Origin: Prunus persica
Taxonomy: Eukaryota > Streptophyta > Magnoliopsida > Rosales > Rosaceae
Reading direction: 5' to 3'
DNA length: 64,000 nucleotides
NCBI RefSeq assembly: GCF_000346465.2
Contig: NC_034011.1
Location: 13,515,339-13,579,338 of the forward strand
Of this stretch, positions 1-11,388 are shown piece after piece. The notes beneath the pieces are model-generated. The model ran no database searches, was not told the DNA's origin, and worked only from the letters and a program-made list of their open reading frames with translations. The translations under genes and the position numbers were made by a program. Position 1 is the first letter of the stretch; each line of letters starts with the position of its first letter.

Positions 1-2695
1 CACGTTGTTTCTGGGCAACTAAATGTGATGGATGTTCTCGCTTCATCATCTCTTCATGCTCATCTAAGTATGCCATTATCTCATCACAATTGTTCAGTAC
101 GAACCAATGCGCTACTTCCATGTCATTTCTAGAAAACGACTCCCCTCGTCCAGGATCTCCAAAGGGCCGTGCGCTTTGGGCAAAAACAGAAAGTTTTTCC
201 TTTCTCATACCTCCGTCGTTATTACGCTGAGGACGATTGAAAGCCGTCTCCACATCTTTTAAATACATTCCACAGAAAGTAAGCAACTCATATTGAACCC
301 AAGCCTCTATAATTGATCCTTCGGGCTTCGCCCTGTTGCGTACACTTTTTTTCAGCTCTCCGAGAAGCCTGTCAAAATAAAAAGATATGATACAAATTAG
401 CAAGCCTGTGATAATGATGCATACACAAACGAAAAGGATTATATACCTTTCTATTGGATACATCTAGCGATAGTTGACAGGACAGCAAGCAATGCCTCTT
501 CTGGCAAGTGAACCATCACGTGCATCATACTTGTGAAGAAAGCTGGAGGAAATATCATCTCAAACTTGCATAGGACTTGGACAATGTCATGGCGCAACTG
601 AAACATGTCTGTCCTTCGCAATGTTTTTGCCGTCAGTTGGGAAAAAAATCTGGATAACAAGATGATTGGCTTCACCACATCTTCCGGCAGTAGGTGTCGA
701 ATACCCACAGGAAGTAGGCGTTGCATAAACACATGGCAGTCATGGCTCTTAAGTCCAGTAAATATACCCCCATCGACATTCACGCAACGTGCGATATTAG
801 AAGCATACCCATCGGGAAATTTGACAGACGATACAAACTTTAGAAACTCTTTTTTGTCATTCGGTTTCATAGAAAAGAATGCAAGATCCCTTCTAGCTTT
901 ATCACTGTCCCTATTCATCCATAAACCCCTTCGTATGCCCATTCTTTCCAAATCAAGACGAGCTTTGATCGTGTCCTTCGTCTTCCCCTCGATATCTAGA
1001 ATCGTGCCCACCAATGTGTCGAATACATTTTTCTCAACATGCATCACATCTAGATTGTGCCTCAATTTCAGTTTCGACCAATATGGGAGCTCAAAAAACA
1101 TAGGCTTGTGCGTCCAGTTCAAATGGGTAGAAGGTCTAGTCCGACTAACTATTTTCCCGAACGGAGCAAAATCCAAACGGTTCAGCTGTTCCACGATCTC
1201 ATCACCGGACCATTCTCTAGGTCTGAGGCGACGCTCTGTGTTCCCGTCGAACTCTTTATCTTTTTCTCGCCACTCGTGGTCCCATGGAAACCATCTCCGA
1301 TGACCAAGGTAACAAACTTTTCCCGCGTGCCAACCTGAAGTTACATCTTCCTTGCATACAGGACATGCCATATAACCCTTTGTGCTCCACCCAGAAACCA
1401 TTGCATATGCTGGAAAATCATTCACAGTCCACATAACTGCTGCTCGCAAAGTGAACATCCTCCGAGTTGATTTATCGTACGTGCGAACACCGTTTGTCCA
1501 TAAATCCTTCAGCTCATCAACCAGAGGCCTTAAGTACACATCAATTGACCTGCCAGGATCCTCAGTTATCAAAACAGTCATCATCATGTATTTTTTTTTT
1601 CATGCATTTCCAAGGCGGCAAATTATATGGGAATGCGAAAATTGGCCAAGTGCTGTGGTGTTGGTTTAGAACCCCATACGGATTGAATCCGTCAGTGGCA
1701 AGTCCCAATCTAACATTTCGGGGATCAGCAGCAAACTCGGGGAACGTTCGATCGAACTCTTTCCATGCCTCCCCATCTGCAGGATGCCGCATCACATCAT
1801 CGTCTACCCGTTTTTCCTTATGCCATCTCATGTCTGTGGCAGTATGCATCGACATATACAATCGCTGCAACCTAGGTTTAAGGGGCAGATAACGCATGAC
1901 TTTTTGTGGTATCTTAGTCGTTCTATTCTGGGATGTCATTTTGAACCTCGACTCATTACATATAGGGCATGTATCCAACGTTTCATGCTCTTTGTAGAAT
2001 AACATGCAATTGTTTTTGCAAGCGTGGATTTTTTCATAACCCAATCCAAGACCATGCAACACCTTCTGTGCATGTTTATGATCTTTCGGCAAACAATTGT
2101 CCGTCGGAAGCATTCTCTTGAAAACCCCCAAAAAGTAATCGAAACACAAGTTTGACATACGATACTTTATTTTTCCGTGCATTAGCTCCACAATGGCAGT
2201 GAGAACGGAAAAGCTCTCGCACCCCGGGTATAACTCTTGGTTGGCATTTTTTAACAGTTTTTCATACTGTTCAAACTCCGCACTGTCTATTGGTGTAGGT
2301 ACGTCATCTTCCCCTTCCTGATTGATGTTGGTCGATGCGAATGGAAAAGCATCCTGTATAATACCCATGACTTGATCATTAGGATCCACAATAGGTTCAA
2401 AATTGTCTACTCTTGGGGCATTTGAAGACGAAGCATGGTCTACTTGTTCGCCGTGAAGATTCCAAATGCTATATGTTTCAATCATTCCATTCCTTACTAA
2501 ATGAAATCCAACATTTTCAATTGTCTCCCACAACGTGTTGTTACACCTCCTACAAGGACAACGGATTCTAGTTGCACCCGGGTTATGTCTACGTGCAAAC
2601 TCAATAAAATCCTCGATTCCATCCAAGTATTCGTCTGCGCATCTATTCGGGTTCTGTATCCACCTTCTGCTCATAATTCCTGAAACCACAATCAC
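1..2695 (-). pseudogene. CACTA-1 TNPD-type transposase, decayed
   Basis: This is the catalytic transposase of a CACTA element, which would act in the nucleus on the element ends. The first block (2695 to 1562) starts with a transposase-associated domain (begins MSRRWIQNPNRCADEYLDG, about residues 8-80, with a CPCRRC cysteine cluster) and continues into the Transposase_21 domain. The second block (1587 to 451) completes that domain. A third block (about 368 to 1) holds the C-terminal region (VRNRAKPEGSI, VLNNCDEIMAYL). The most likely start is the ATG at 2674, just after a TTTCAG splice acceptor. Breaks seen: a frame change at a run of ten T (1591-1600) between blocks one and two, and a lost base plus a Trp-to-stop change near 455-470. 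The gap 369-450 may be an intron. The gene is probably dead, and the 3' end lies outside the window. Confidence 0.85.
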
Positions 2696-3408
2696 GACAC
2701 AACAATCACAACAACTTCATACGAAGTTATAATGTCACCTTATGCCTCCGGTAAGGGCCCTATCCCATTTGGGAATGCATAGTCCTGTCACGTAACCTAC
2801 GGCTACATGAGATTAGATTTCGAGGCGGATTAATTTCGGCAGCATCTCGACACAGTTCTTGAAGTGGGCATAGGTATAAATACCTACGTACCACCCGAAG
2901 AACGTACCGAGATGACACCGAAATCTCCACAATCGAAACCTAATCCTGTAGCCGAAGATTATGTGACAACACTATGCATTACCAAACTGTCCAAATAATG
3001 GGACAATTCAAGAATTAATTGGACCGCAGTCATGCCTTATGCATCCATGCACGAAATCCAACTAATCTCGAACGGGAAACTACGTGTTACTAAACATAAA
3101 AATAAAAGTACGAAGTTAATTTCAATTAACTTCGTACATTACAATACATTGTGCTACGTCACGCACAATTTCACAACATTATACACATATAACTTCACAA
3201 AAAAATTACAAACATAACAAACAAACTTTTACAATAACATACCTTCTCAATCGTTCTCCACTAATCACTAATCACATATATCCTTAACGAGAACAAAATT
3301 AATAGTGTTAGTACGAATTTACATTAATACATTTAAACTAACGACAAAAAATACATACCCAATGAACGTACTGAATTCACAGCAGAGCAGCGGCAGAGGG
3401 AGTGAGAG
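2696..3408. other. CACTA-1 non-coding 5' region
   Basis: No plausible coding region on either strand. It lies between the transposase start and the subterminal repeats, so it should hold the promoter and 5' untranslated exon. A TTTCAG acceptor sits just upstream of the ATG at 2674. No clear TATA box could be fixed. Confidence 0.5.
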
Positions 3409-3441
3409 AGAGGCAGAATGCAATTTCTGCATTCTGCCTCT
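3409..3441. repeat. Perfect 14-bp palindrome with 5-base loop
   Basis: Arms AGAGGCAGAATGCA and TGCATTCTGCCTCT flank the loop ATTTC. It stands at the inner edge of the CACTA-1 subterminal array. It could form a hairpin in RNA or DNA; no function is assigned. Confidence 0.8.
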
Positions 3442-3469
3442 GCAATGGCAGATACTAATATGAAGAAGA

Positions 3470-4135
3470 AGGACTTTGCGCGACGAACACCTCTATTCGT
3501 CGCGCAAAATGCCGTCGCAAAAGGGCACTTTTTCGTCGCACAAAACAACATTTCCGTCGCGCAAATACGTGCCGACATCTGCTTTTTTTGCGCGACGAAA
3601 CATATTATCCGTCGCACAAACTTTCGTCGCGCAAGGTTTGAATTCCGTCGCGCAAATTGTTAATTTCGTCGCGCAAGATCGCACCGGCATTAAACTTTTC
3701 GCGACGAAGATAAATCCGTTGCGCAAAAAAAAAATTATCCACTCTTCATTTTGGAGCCAAAAATAAGTATCCCTCGTTTTCTTAGCGACGGTACATTTTT
3801 TCGTCGCGCTAAGTTGTCTTTTGAGACGAAAACTCTCGTCGCGCAAGTTTTTTTACCGCCAAAAAAAAGGAGCCAATTTTCTGTCCATCTTTACACGACG
3901 AATGCTTATAATTGTCGCGCAATATTGTCGTCGCGCAAGATTTTGGCGCCAACAAAATAAACCGGGTTTTATCCATTACCTTTGCGCGACGAAATAAATT
4001 TAGGTCACGCATAGATTGTTTGCGCGATGAATATGTTTGTCGCGCTAGTTTTCTGTTGTTTGCGCGACGGAATTTTTTTCCGTCGCAATAGTGCTTTTTG
4101 CGCGACGAAAAATGTTTCGTCGCGCAAATATTAAA
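3470..4135. repeat. CACTA-1 subterminal repeat array (GCGCGACGAAA type)
   Basis: Many copies of TTTGCGCGACGAAA and its reverse complement TTTCGTCGCGCAAA alternate in both orientations up to the element end. In CACTA elements such subterminal motifs are the binding sites of the TNPA-like protein. Several apparent ORFs here are only translations of the repeat. Confidence 0.85.
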
Positions 4136-4379
4136 TCGTACTAGTGCTGGTAACTTAATTCAAGACCCACAGATAATTGGATTAATTTTACCTAGTTTAT
4201 ACTTTGAGCTTGAGAGTTAACCACCACTGTGGGATATCAACTCAAGACCAAATTGGCAGCCTTTAAGCTAGAAAGGTAAAAGCACCCAATACTCAGGTTA
4301 TTCACTATATGAAAACCTCAATAAATGCTCAGAGACACCTTGATGTTATAAGCTCACCAGAATAGCTTACAAGTACTTC

Positions 4380-5114
4380 CCAGTCAAGGAGAACAGGTAC
4401 TGAAGTGCAATTCTAGCCTAGTAGTTGCCAATCCAGCCAGTTCCAATGCAGTCCAGATTGGAGAAATTCCAGTTCAACCACAACAAGGACACCAGGATGT
4501 CTTAATCTCATGCAAATAGTCTCTAGAACAGGCAGGATGTCCCAATTCTGCCTTCTCGTCAAGCCTCTCCATGGCTCAAATTGATTATAGCTCTGCCAAT
4601 TTCAACATTGGTAGCGATTTCTAGCTAATCTCTATTAGTTGAAGGTACTGACGTGGAATTCCAGTACAGATACATCTAGTCCACCTTACGTCACAGACGG
4701 CAATCAAGGTAGAAATTGAAGTTCAATATTCTGATGTCTTTCTAGACCTGGCAGTTCCTTTAATTTAATTTATAATAAACAGTTCTCCTTGAATGCATTT
4801 GTTTAATTTTTCAAACACTTAGTTTTGGCTAAAAATACTAGTTTTTACTGTGAGAAATTATAAAGTCCTCACCCGTCTGAGGCAAGAAAAGAATTTACTT
4901 GGGAGATATTCCTCATCCAAATTCACGATTACTTGACCAAAGTCAATAGCTTGGGGTGCAAGTTATGACATTTTACATTATGTTAGGGTTTTTAACCTCT
5001 AACAATTGCATGCTCAAACAAAAAAGAAAGTTGACTTATCGACCACAAATGGTCTTTATGTCAACGGGGAACTTTATCCAACCAGCACAAGTACCACAGA
5101 AATACGGGTAAACA
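4380..5114 (+). repeat. Diverged Tat-type LTR relic
   Basis: The stretch around 4850-5114 parallels the end of the TAT-1 LTR (13740-14012): shared words include GTCCTCACC.GTCTGAGGCA, TTACTTGGGAGATATTCCTC, GGGG.GCAAGTTAT, AATGGTCT and a final GGGTAAACA. Upstream, 4380-4850 is more loosely similar. No element body follows, so it is a solo LTR or fragment. The left border and any target duplication could not be found. Confidence 0.6.
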
Positions 5115-6022
5115 CAATAATTATAAAATATATTCCTAAATGGAATAGTTGACTCACGCCAACATATAGAGGTAGTCTCTAGTCTGGATGTCCGGATAGT
5201 TCTTTAAATGTAGATATGTTGTTTTAGGCATCTTTCTTGCATCTAACAAATACTTCTAGATAACTTAAAACTCATTGCATTAATTTGATATAAGAAACGT
5301 GAAAAAGTTGAACATTAAAAGGAGTTGGGATGAAGAATTTCAACCAGCTATCAACAAAATACCAAAACAAAGGCAAACCAATTGATTGGTTGGTAAAAGT
5401 TGTAGAAACGGTAGTGTAAATGTGTTTATACTTCCTATTATACTCCTACGAAAGTGAGAATGTAAGCAATTAACACAAGAATGCAAGAAATTATCAAAGT
5501 TCAGACATTTTAAAACTTTAGACTTCCGCATAAGAGGATGTTTATATATATTAACACAAGAATGTAAGAAATTAACAAAGTCAGGACATTTTAAAAACTA
5601 AGGACTTCTGCATAAGAGAATGGTTATATATATAGCTTCAATTGTGGGATTCTTTAAGTAAGCTTATTTAGGGACATCCTTGTAGGACTCACCTCGTATT
5701 GTATTTCAATGATCCAAATAGTCTATTTTTTTAGGTGTTCATTCCAAGATCATCCATGCAGGAAAGCACTTAAATCTGAATTAATTTGACCACTCAATTG
5801 AATGATTATTAATTTAGTACTTTCTTGAAGTATCGTGTTCGTCGATTTCTTTGGGCACAACTAGATATTTTTTGTCTAATGTTTTGCAATAATGATCTAT
5901 GAATGAAAACTTGAAAAATTGACGGTTTGGATCATGCAAAGAAAATTCTTAATGAGCCCAAAAGAGTATCCCTCAATAGAAAGGGGACTATAAATATATA
6001 CCAATATCTCATATAAACTATT
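5115..6022. other. Unassigned AT-rich sequence
   Basis: No coding potential or recognisable element was found. The only structure seen is the short tandem duplication at 5470-5631. Confidence 0.6.
5470..5631. repeat. Tandem duplication, two copies of about 81 bp
   Basis: Copy one starts TTAACACAAGAATGCAAGAA at 5470 and copy two TTAACACAAGAATGTAAGAA at 5551. Both end in a CATAAGAG...TTATATATA stretch. The copies differ at several positions, so the duplication is not recent. Confidence 0.8.
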
Positions 6023-6419
6023 GGCTTTTTAGGAGCTATGGTCCATAAACTTTGTATCAACTTGAGCTTTAGTCCCACAACTATCAAAATGGCTTCCATA
6101 GTCCCTCAACCCGACTTTCGTTTGTAACAAAAGTCCTAGAGTAAGTTATGACTTTTTTCCGTCAAAAGGAGAGGCAAATCAGTCATTTTAAGTGTTTAGG
6201 AAGAAAAAAAAAAAAAATCAGCGCCCCAACTCAAACCTCACCCTAGCCACCTCCTCCACCTACGACGTCCCACCAGCCACCTCCAGCCATTTTTTTTCCT
6301 TTGTAAAATTTCAAGTTTTGTTAATATTTTCCATCATTCCACATCAAAAATAAAACTTGCATCTCCATATTCCCTGTTTTCTAATTTCAAAATTGTTTTC
6401 TATGAGGCCAAGGACGAAG

Positions 6420-6703
6420 TACAATTAACAGTAAAATCCTCAAATTCTTCAAAGTATAAAATGTACCTACTGTGTAGAAAAACAATTAGCCAAACCTCAT
6501 CCGCAAAACCTACTAAGGAATCCACTTTTGTCTTTCCTCATCTTATGTTGAAGGCATGGGAAATCAATATGATTATAGGCATGGTCTAGAACAATAGGAT
6601 TGCGAAGAATTGATTGGAAGGACAGTGGGAAACCTTCAATCCCCATAGCACTTTTCACATTGGAATCACCAATTGGAGACTCATAGACATCGAGTTTGTG
6701 ACT
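6420..6703 (-). pseudogene. Gene fragment B inside TIR-1, unrecognised
   Basis: It lies on the other side of COP-1 on the same strand as fragment A. It reads HKLDVYESPIGDSNVKSAMG and continues to LSRFCG followed by a stop at 6497-6499. It may be the continuation of the gene in fragment A, split by the retrotransposon. I do not recognise it. Confidence 0.45.
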
Positions 6704-6780
6704 TGTCAAATTGGAGACTGTGTTAAGAATAATATTTCTCTATGTATTGATAGAGCCAGAAGGCTAAGTATTTATAAAAA
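6704..6780 (-). repeat. COP-1 truncated 3' LTR
   Basis: This is the 3' part of the LTR only. The left end TGTCAAATTGGAGACTG equals the right LTR at 10138. At 6780 it passes abruptly into RNase H coding sequence, which marks an internal deletion. Confidence 0.8.
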
Positions 6781-6782
6781 GG

Positions 6783-9700
6783 TTAGGTATGTAAGGCTGC
6801 TTGGTTGTCACAGAACAACTTTGCAGGACCTAAATTGGTAACTTGTAGATCTTTCAAAAAATATCGCAACCAAGTCAGCTCACAAGTAGCAGCTGCCATG
6901 GAACGATATTCGGCTTCAGCAGATGGACGAGATACCGCTTTCTGTTTCTTTCTCTTCCAGGATATGAGTGAATTCACAAGACAAACACAGTAACCTAAAG
7001 TGGATCTTCTTGTCATGGTGCAGTTTGCTTAATTAGAATCACAATAACCTATCAAATGCAACTTGTTGTTTGAAGGGAAAAGTAATCCTTGACCTGGACT
7101 ACGTTTCAGATAGCGAAGAACATGTGAAGCGGCATCCAAATGTGGTTTCCTCGGTTGATGCATAAATTAGCTCAGAATGTTGATTGCATAAGTAATCTTT
7201 GGTCGAGTGATTGTAAGGTGGATTAATCTTCCCACCAATTGTCTAAATTGCTATGGATCATTGAGCACTTCACCATCACTATTTGTGAGCTTCAAGTTTT
7301 GCTCCATAGGAAAGTCTACTAGTTGAGCACCTAGAAGACCTGCATTATCGAGTATATCAAGTGTCTACTTTCGTTGGGAGATCGCAATTCCCGCCTTTGA
7401 TCTTGCAATCTCTTGCCCAAGAAAATACTTCAAATGTCCCAAATCTTTAATTTGAAACTGATTATGAAGAAAAGACTTCAAGTTATGTATAGCATTCTCG
7501 TCATTGCCTATAATCACCATGTCATCAACATAGATTAAAAAGAACAGTAAATGATGTACCACAAGTACGAGTGAAGAGAGAATAATCTGAGAGAGATTGT
7601 GTAAATCCTACTTTCTGAATGGCAACAGAAAACTTGTGAAACCAATTGCGAGGAGCTTGTTTGAGATCATAAAGGGACTTGTGTAGCTGACAAACCAAAG
7701 TACTCTCCGCTTGTCGACAAAGGCCCGGAGGAGGGGTCATGTAAACTTCTTCATGGAGATCACCATGGAGAAAGGCATTGTTAACATCCATTTAGTAAAA
7801 AGGCCACTGACGAATAGAAGCAAGGGCTAGTACACAACGAACGGTGACCAATTTCACAACAGGAGCAACGGATTCCATAAAATCAAGGCCTTCTTGTTGA
7901 TTAAAACCTTTGGCAACCAGACGAGCTTTGTAACGCTCAATAGAACCATATGAATTGTACTTGATCCGATACCCCACCGACTGCCAATTGCACGCTTGGC
8001 AGATGGGAGTGGAACTACTGACCAAGTGTTTTATTAGGCAAGCAGCCGTAGTTCGACATCCATAGCAGTACGCCAATGAGGGTTGAGTGAAGCCTGAGCA
8101 TAAGAAGTGGGCTCAACAACACTTAAAATTTGGTTAACAAAAGCTTTATGTGAAGGAGATATAAAGAGGTGTAGGAAATGTAATTGGACAAGAGAAACCG
8201 TGTACTTGACTTCTTGGAAGATGATGGCCTAGTTGTAGCTTGATTGCAGTGAAAATCACGGAAGAGAATGCATGGTTGAGAGACACGTTGGCTACGGCAA
8301 AGTGGTGGAGAGCTTGGGACGTTTTCTGGTGAAGGAGATTTAGGAATAGTGTTGATGTCATGGGGTGATCGATCGTCGCGAGAGGTGCAATTGATTGTTT
8401 CGTCAATTCGAGAGTTCGAATGCTCTCTGTCAAAAAGCGATCTACCGCCAGAGCATGGGCAATTGATCGTTTCCGGCAGTTCGTGTTTTTGGACGTTGTT
8501 TGAGGGTGGGATTGTGTTTCAGAGGGGTAAATGTCTAGAAACGGGTTAGGAAAAGGTGTGGAAGCAATGTAAATCTAAAGGACGAGCAGTTTTTATTGAA
8601 CTAGAAGAAAAAGGCAAACAATTTTGCTTAGCTAAAGGGCATACATTACAATGATGGTGCAAATCAAATAAAATTCCAGAGATTGTTTGAGACAAAAATT
8701 TGGATGTTCTTAGGAGGGATGACCTAAGCGTTGATGCCAGAGAGCTGCGGATTTGTGATTGAGGTGGCATGTGGTGGCGTTGGATGTGGATGGTGGAGTG
8801 GTGACGTTCTCTTTACGAGCAAGTAGTATAAGCTATTAACTTGTTTCCTCGGGCCAATCATCCTCTTTGAATTCAGATCCTGTAAGACACAAAAGTAGGG
8901 AAGAAATGAATAGAATAGTTGAGACGAGATGTAAGTTTGCTAACTAAAAGTAAATTAACACGAAAGGAAGGCACACAAAGAACTCCATCAACAAATAAGT
9001 TTGCACCCAGACATGAGGAACCAAGGCCACTAATTTTTGCATGAGACCCATCAGGAAGATCAACAGTGGAGTTGAGTGGGGTAGTAACAGACAGCCCGTA
9101 AGGAGGCGCAATGTGATCAATGGCTCAACTGTCAAGTATCCAAGGATTTGTGGATGATGAGCCCGTGATGGCACAAAAAGAAGGTATTTTACCTGTGAAA
9201 TTAGCTCGAGGTTTAGCATCACGAAGGAAAGACTTGAGTTGAGCATACTCCTCAGTGGAGAATTTGAAACCTTCTGTGGCAGGTGGTGGAGTAGATTGTG
9301 TCTGATTTGTTATGGAGTTGTTGGAAGAGGAAGAGCCAGGAGGCTTTGACGACTTGTTGCTCACGTTCATGGCATGTGCAACTTTAGACTCCCACTTCAC
9401 ATTGTTGTTCTTCATGCCTTCTTAACAAAAGGAAGAGTCTGCATCAATAAAATTTAGCCTCGAATGGCTGTGTATGAGTCATTGAGACCTATAAAAAATT
9501 GTATGACTTGCTCTTCATCCTCGTGTGCTTTCAACACCTTCAAGACTCCACAGGGGCAGTGTGGTACAGATTGATAAGAGCCCAATTCATCCAAAAGGGA
9601 TTTCAATTTTGTGTAGTATTGACAGACGGTTTGCTGACCTTGTTTTTGTTCGGCGATGGTCTTCTAAATTTGAAAAACACAAGTAAGATTGCCACGAGAG

Positions 9701-10074
9701 AATCGATCCTGCAGATCACTCCAAATTTCAGCAAGGGTGTCGGCATAGATGACACTGTTGGCAAAGGCTGGTGTGAGAGAATTCAACAACCAAGCCATCA
9801 CTATATTGTTGCAGCGACGCCATAAAGGGTATTTGGAATCTTTCTTAGAAAGAGATTTGATGGTGCCATTAACAAACCCTAATTTGTTTTTGGCACTGAG
9901 ACTAATGGTAATGGTGCGGTGCCACGTGCTGTAGTTATCTCCATCAAGAGGTTGGGAGACAATAACAAGCCCTGTATGATCCGAGGATTGCAAGAAGTAA
10001 GGATTAGTATGATCCATGGTTTCTGTTAGAGGAGTTTTGGCTTCTATTTGGGAGGTTTTGGTAGCATCACCCAT
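6783..10074 (-). pseudogene. COP-1 gag-pol remnant
   Basis: The gag starts at the ATG at 10074 (MGDATKTSQIEAK) and contains the gag core YSTWHRTITISLSAKNKLGF. Then come a zinc-knuckle-less linker, a protease region ending NPWILDS (near 9125), a gag-pre-integrase piece (CNVCPLAKQNCLPF, near 8650), and RT with YKARLVAKGFNQQEG (near 7900), [17 protein letters not shown] (near 7780) and the catalytic YVDDM (near 7530). RNase H follows with STLGYCVCLVNSLISWKRKK and LFCDNQAALHT at 6783. Many frame changes and stops break it, and the integrase core between about 8140 and 8550 is largely gone. The catalytic YVDD is intact but sits in a broken frame. Confidence 0.85.
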
Positions 10075-10125
10075 GAAGAGTTTAGGACGGCTAGGGTTTG
10101 TAAACAAAGAGACACCTGGAATCGC

Positions 10126-10137
10126 GCTCTGATACCA
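10126..10137 (-). promoter_or_regulatory. COP-1 primer-binding site
   Basis: The minus strand reads TGGTATCAGAGC, the standard plant copia site complementary to the 3' end of initiator methionine tRNA, directly next to the LTR end. Confidence 0.9.
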
Positions 10138-10310
10138 TGTCAAATTGGAGACTGTGTTGAGAAGAATATTTCTCTATGTATTGATAGAGCCAGAAGGCTA
10201 AGTGTTTATAGAAAGATTTACAAGTCCTACAAGGAATCCTAGGTTTAGTTGGAGATTACTCCTAAATCAATTACAGTAAAGGAAATAAAGAAACTTACTA
10301 ATTTCCAACA
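10138..10310 (-). repeat. COP-1 5' LTR (173 bp)
   Basis: On the minus strand it starts TGTTGG and ends TTTGACA, with TG...CA ends directly next to the primer-binding site. The last 75 bases match 6704-6779 with only a few changes. Confidence 0.85.
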
Positions 10311-10620
10311 GAGTTTCTCCGGGACAAAATTTCTCCACATTCTTATCAATGCCAGTTAAATTGATACTGGGTATCTTTTTTGAAAGTTTCTCAGGAGCCT
10401 TAAGCTCCTCAATGATCGTGGTGGCATGCTCTATACAACTGTTAGATCTGCACTTATCACATAATATCTTCAACTCTTCAGTTATCATCTAATCACCATT
10501 ATTCACAGCTTTAAATTTCTATAGGGCAGTCTCGGCAAGATCCACAACACCGAAAGCAACCTTGTAGAACTGAACGGCATCATCGGCCTTGGGTGCCTCG
10601 TTGAGCTCAGTCAAAAAGGA
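10311..10620 (-). pseudogene. Gene fragment A inside TIR-1, unrecognised
   Basis: Read on the minus strand, one frame gives a protein-like segment (LTELNEAPKADDAVQFYKVA, then two stops, then MITEELKILCDKCRSNSCIE and LKAPEKLSKKIPSINLTGID) that ends at the COP-1 insertion. The two in-frame stops and the missing flanks mean it is not functional. I do not recognise the family. The composition, with mixed charged and cysteine residues, is that of a soluble protein rather than of a transposon product. Confidence 0.45.
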
Positions 10621-10750
10621 CCAGTTTGCCCCTTATTTTGGTGGAAACAAGTAACATAAGTTATTCTAGGACTTTTGTTACAAACGAAAGTGGAGTTGAG
10701 GACTCTCGAAGCCATTTTGAAAGTTGTGGAACTATAGCTCCTAAAAGCCT

Positions 10751-11204
10751 AAAATATTTTTGTAATACTTGTCTCGTATGTTTCATAAATATCTATCATT
10801 TGGAATTAAGTTTATTTTATAGAAAATTAGGTTCACATAAAAAACAATCTTGAATTTTGAGCTAGCTACAAGGCTATTTTGATTTACGAAATTGTTCTTT
10901 AATGAATGCACACGTGAAAGTTTTTCACCTTCCTTATTTCTACTACATAGCCTTCAATAATAATGAAGACGTACTCAGATCTGTTAGATCCCCATATTAT
11001 CCAGTCACATCGTTGTCGGAGTCCGACAGTTAAGTGGGTGGTGGGTGGCTGTCGAAGTTGGGATGGGCACTGATTGGGTTCTTTTTGTTATTTGTTTTTA
11101 TTTATTTATTTAATTTAATTTAGGCTTAACAGAGTTAGATGAGAGTTAATTGGTATTAATTGAATAGACAGAGATTTGAGATAGGCTACAGAGAGGGGGT
11201 AAGG
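10751..11204. other. Unassigned sequence between TIR-1 and COP-2
   Basis: AT-rich, with a TATTTATTTATTTAATTTAA stretch near 11100. No gene or known repeat seen. Confidence 0.5.
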
Positions 11205-11388
11205 TGTTAGTAGTATACCCTTAAAGCCAACTAATTATGTGATAATTAATGTTAAGGACATCCTTTGTAATAACTTATTAAGTTATTCATGGGCAAGACC
11301 AGTTGTTTTCAACCATGATATTTGATCTATTATCATAATAGTAAAACAACTATAGTCCTAGAAATATATAGGTGGACATGAGAACTAA
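11205..11388 (+). repeat. COP-2 5' LTR, 3'-truncated
   Basis: It matches 26976-27155 over about 180 bases with some 12% differences by eye, then jumps straight into RT-like sequence. The rest of the LTR, gag, protease and integrase are deleted. Confidence 0.75.

Larger units (their letters stand above)
1..4146 (-). mobile_element. CACTA-1: 5' part of a CACTA (En/Spm) DNA transposon, cut by the window edge
   Basis: The right border is the 5' end of the element: read on the minus strand it begins CACTAGTACGATTTAATATT, immediately followed by GCGCGACGAA-type units. The minus strand then carries a transposase of the TNPD class. The other terminus lies left of base 1, so the 3-bp target duplication cannot be tested; the three bases outside the visible end are CTG. 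Transposase orientation and the subterminal array agree with a CACTA 5' end. Confidence 0.85.
6704..10310 (-). mobile_element. COP-1: decayed Ty1/copia retrotransposon
   Basis: The 5' LTR (10138-10310) begins TGTTGGAAATTAGTAAGTTT on the minus strand and is followed by the initiator-Met-tRNA-type primer site TGGTATCAGAGC. The copia order gag, protease, gag-pre-integrase, RT, RNase H is recognisable. The 3' LTR is reduced to 6704-6780 and joins directly to RNase H, so the end of pol, the polypurine tract and the first part of the LTR are deleted. Most of integrase is also missing. No clean target duplication was found: GAGTT at 10311 has only a displaced match near 6692. Confidence 0.85.
6023..10750. 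mobile_element. TIR-1: inverted-repeat-bounded element carrying gene pieces (possible Pack-MULE-like element)
   Basis: The arms 6023-6205 and about 10612-10750 are inverted copies of each other. Both read from outside as GGCTTTTTAGGAGCTATGGT or close variants, and both contain CTTTCGTTTGTAACAAAAGT and AAAATGGCTTC. Between them lie two pieces of a gene-like sequence (10620-10311 and 6703-6420, minus strand) interrupted by the copia COP-1. Long inverted arms around host-gene pieces are typical of Mutator-like elements, but no 9-bp target duplication was found and no transposase is present. The class is therefore an inference. Confidence 0.5.

Noticed and set aside
3418..4012. Several overlapping ORFs with RRTPLFVAQNAVAKG-type repeats on both strands
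   Set aside because: They are translations of the GCGCGACGAAA array, not genes.
10126..10137. Part of a tRNA gene
   Set aside because: The TGGTATCAGAGC word is the copia primer-binding site next to the LTR, with no tRNA fold around it.
6692..10316. GAGTT as target duplication of COP-1
   Set aside because: The left copy stands seven bases away from the LTR end; not accepted without an intact reference.
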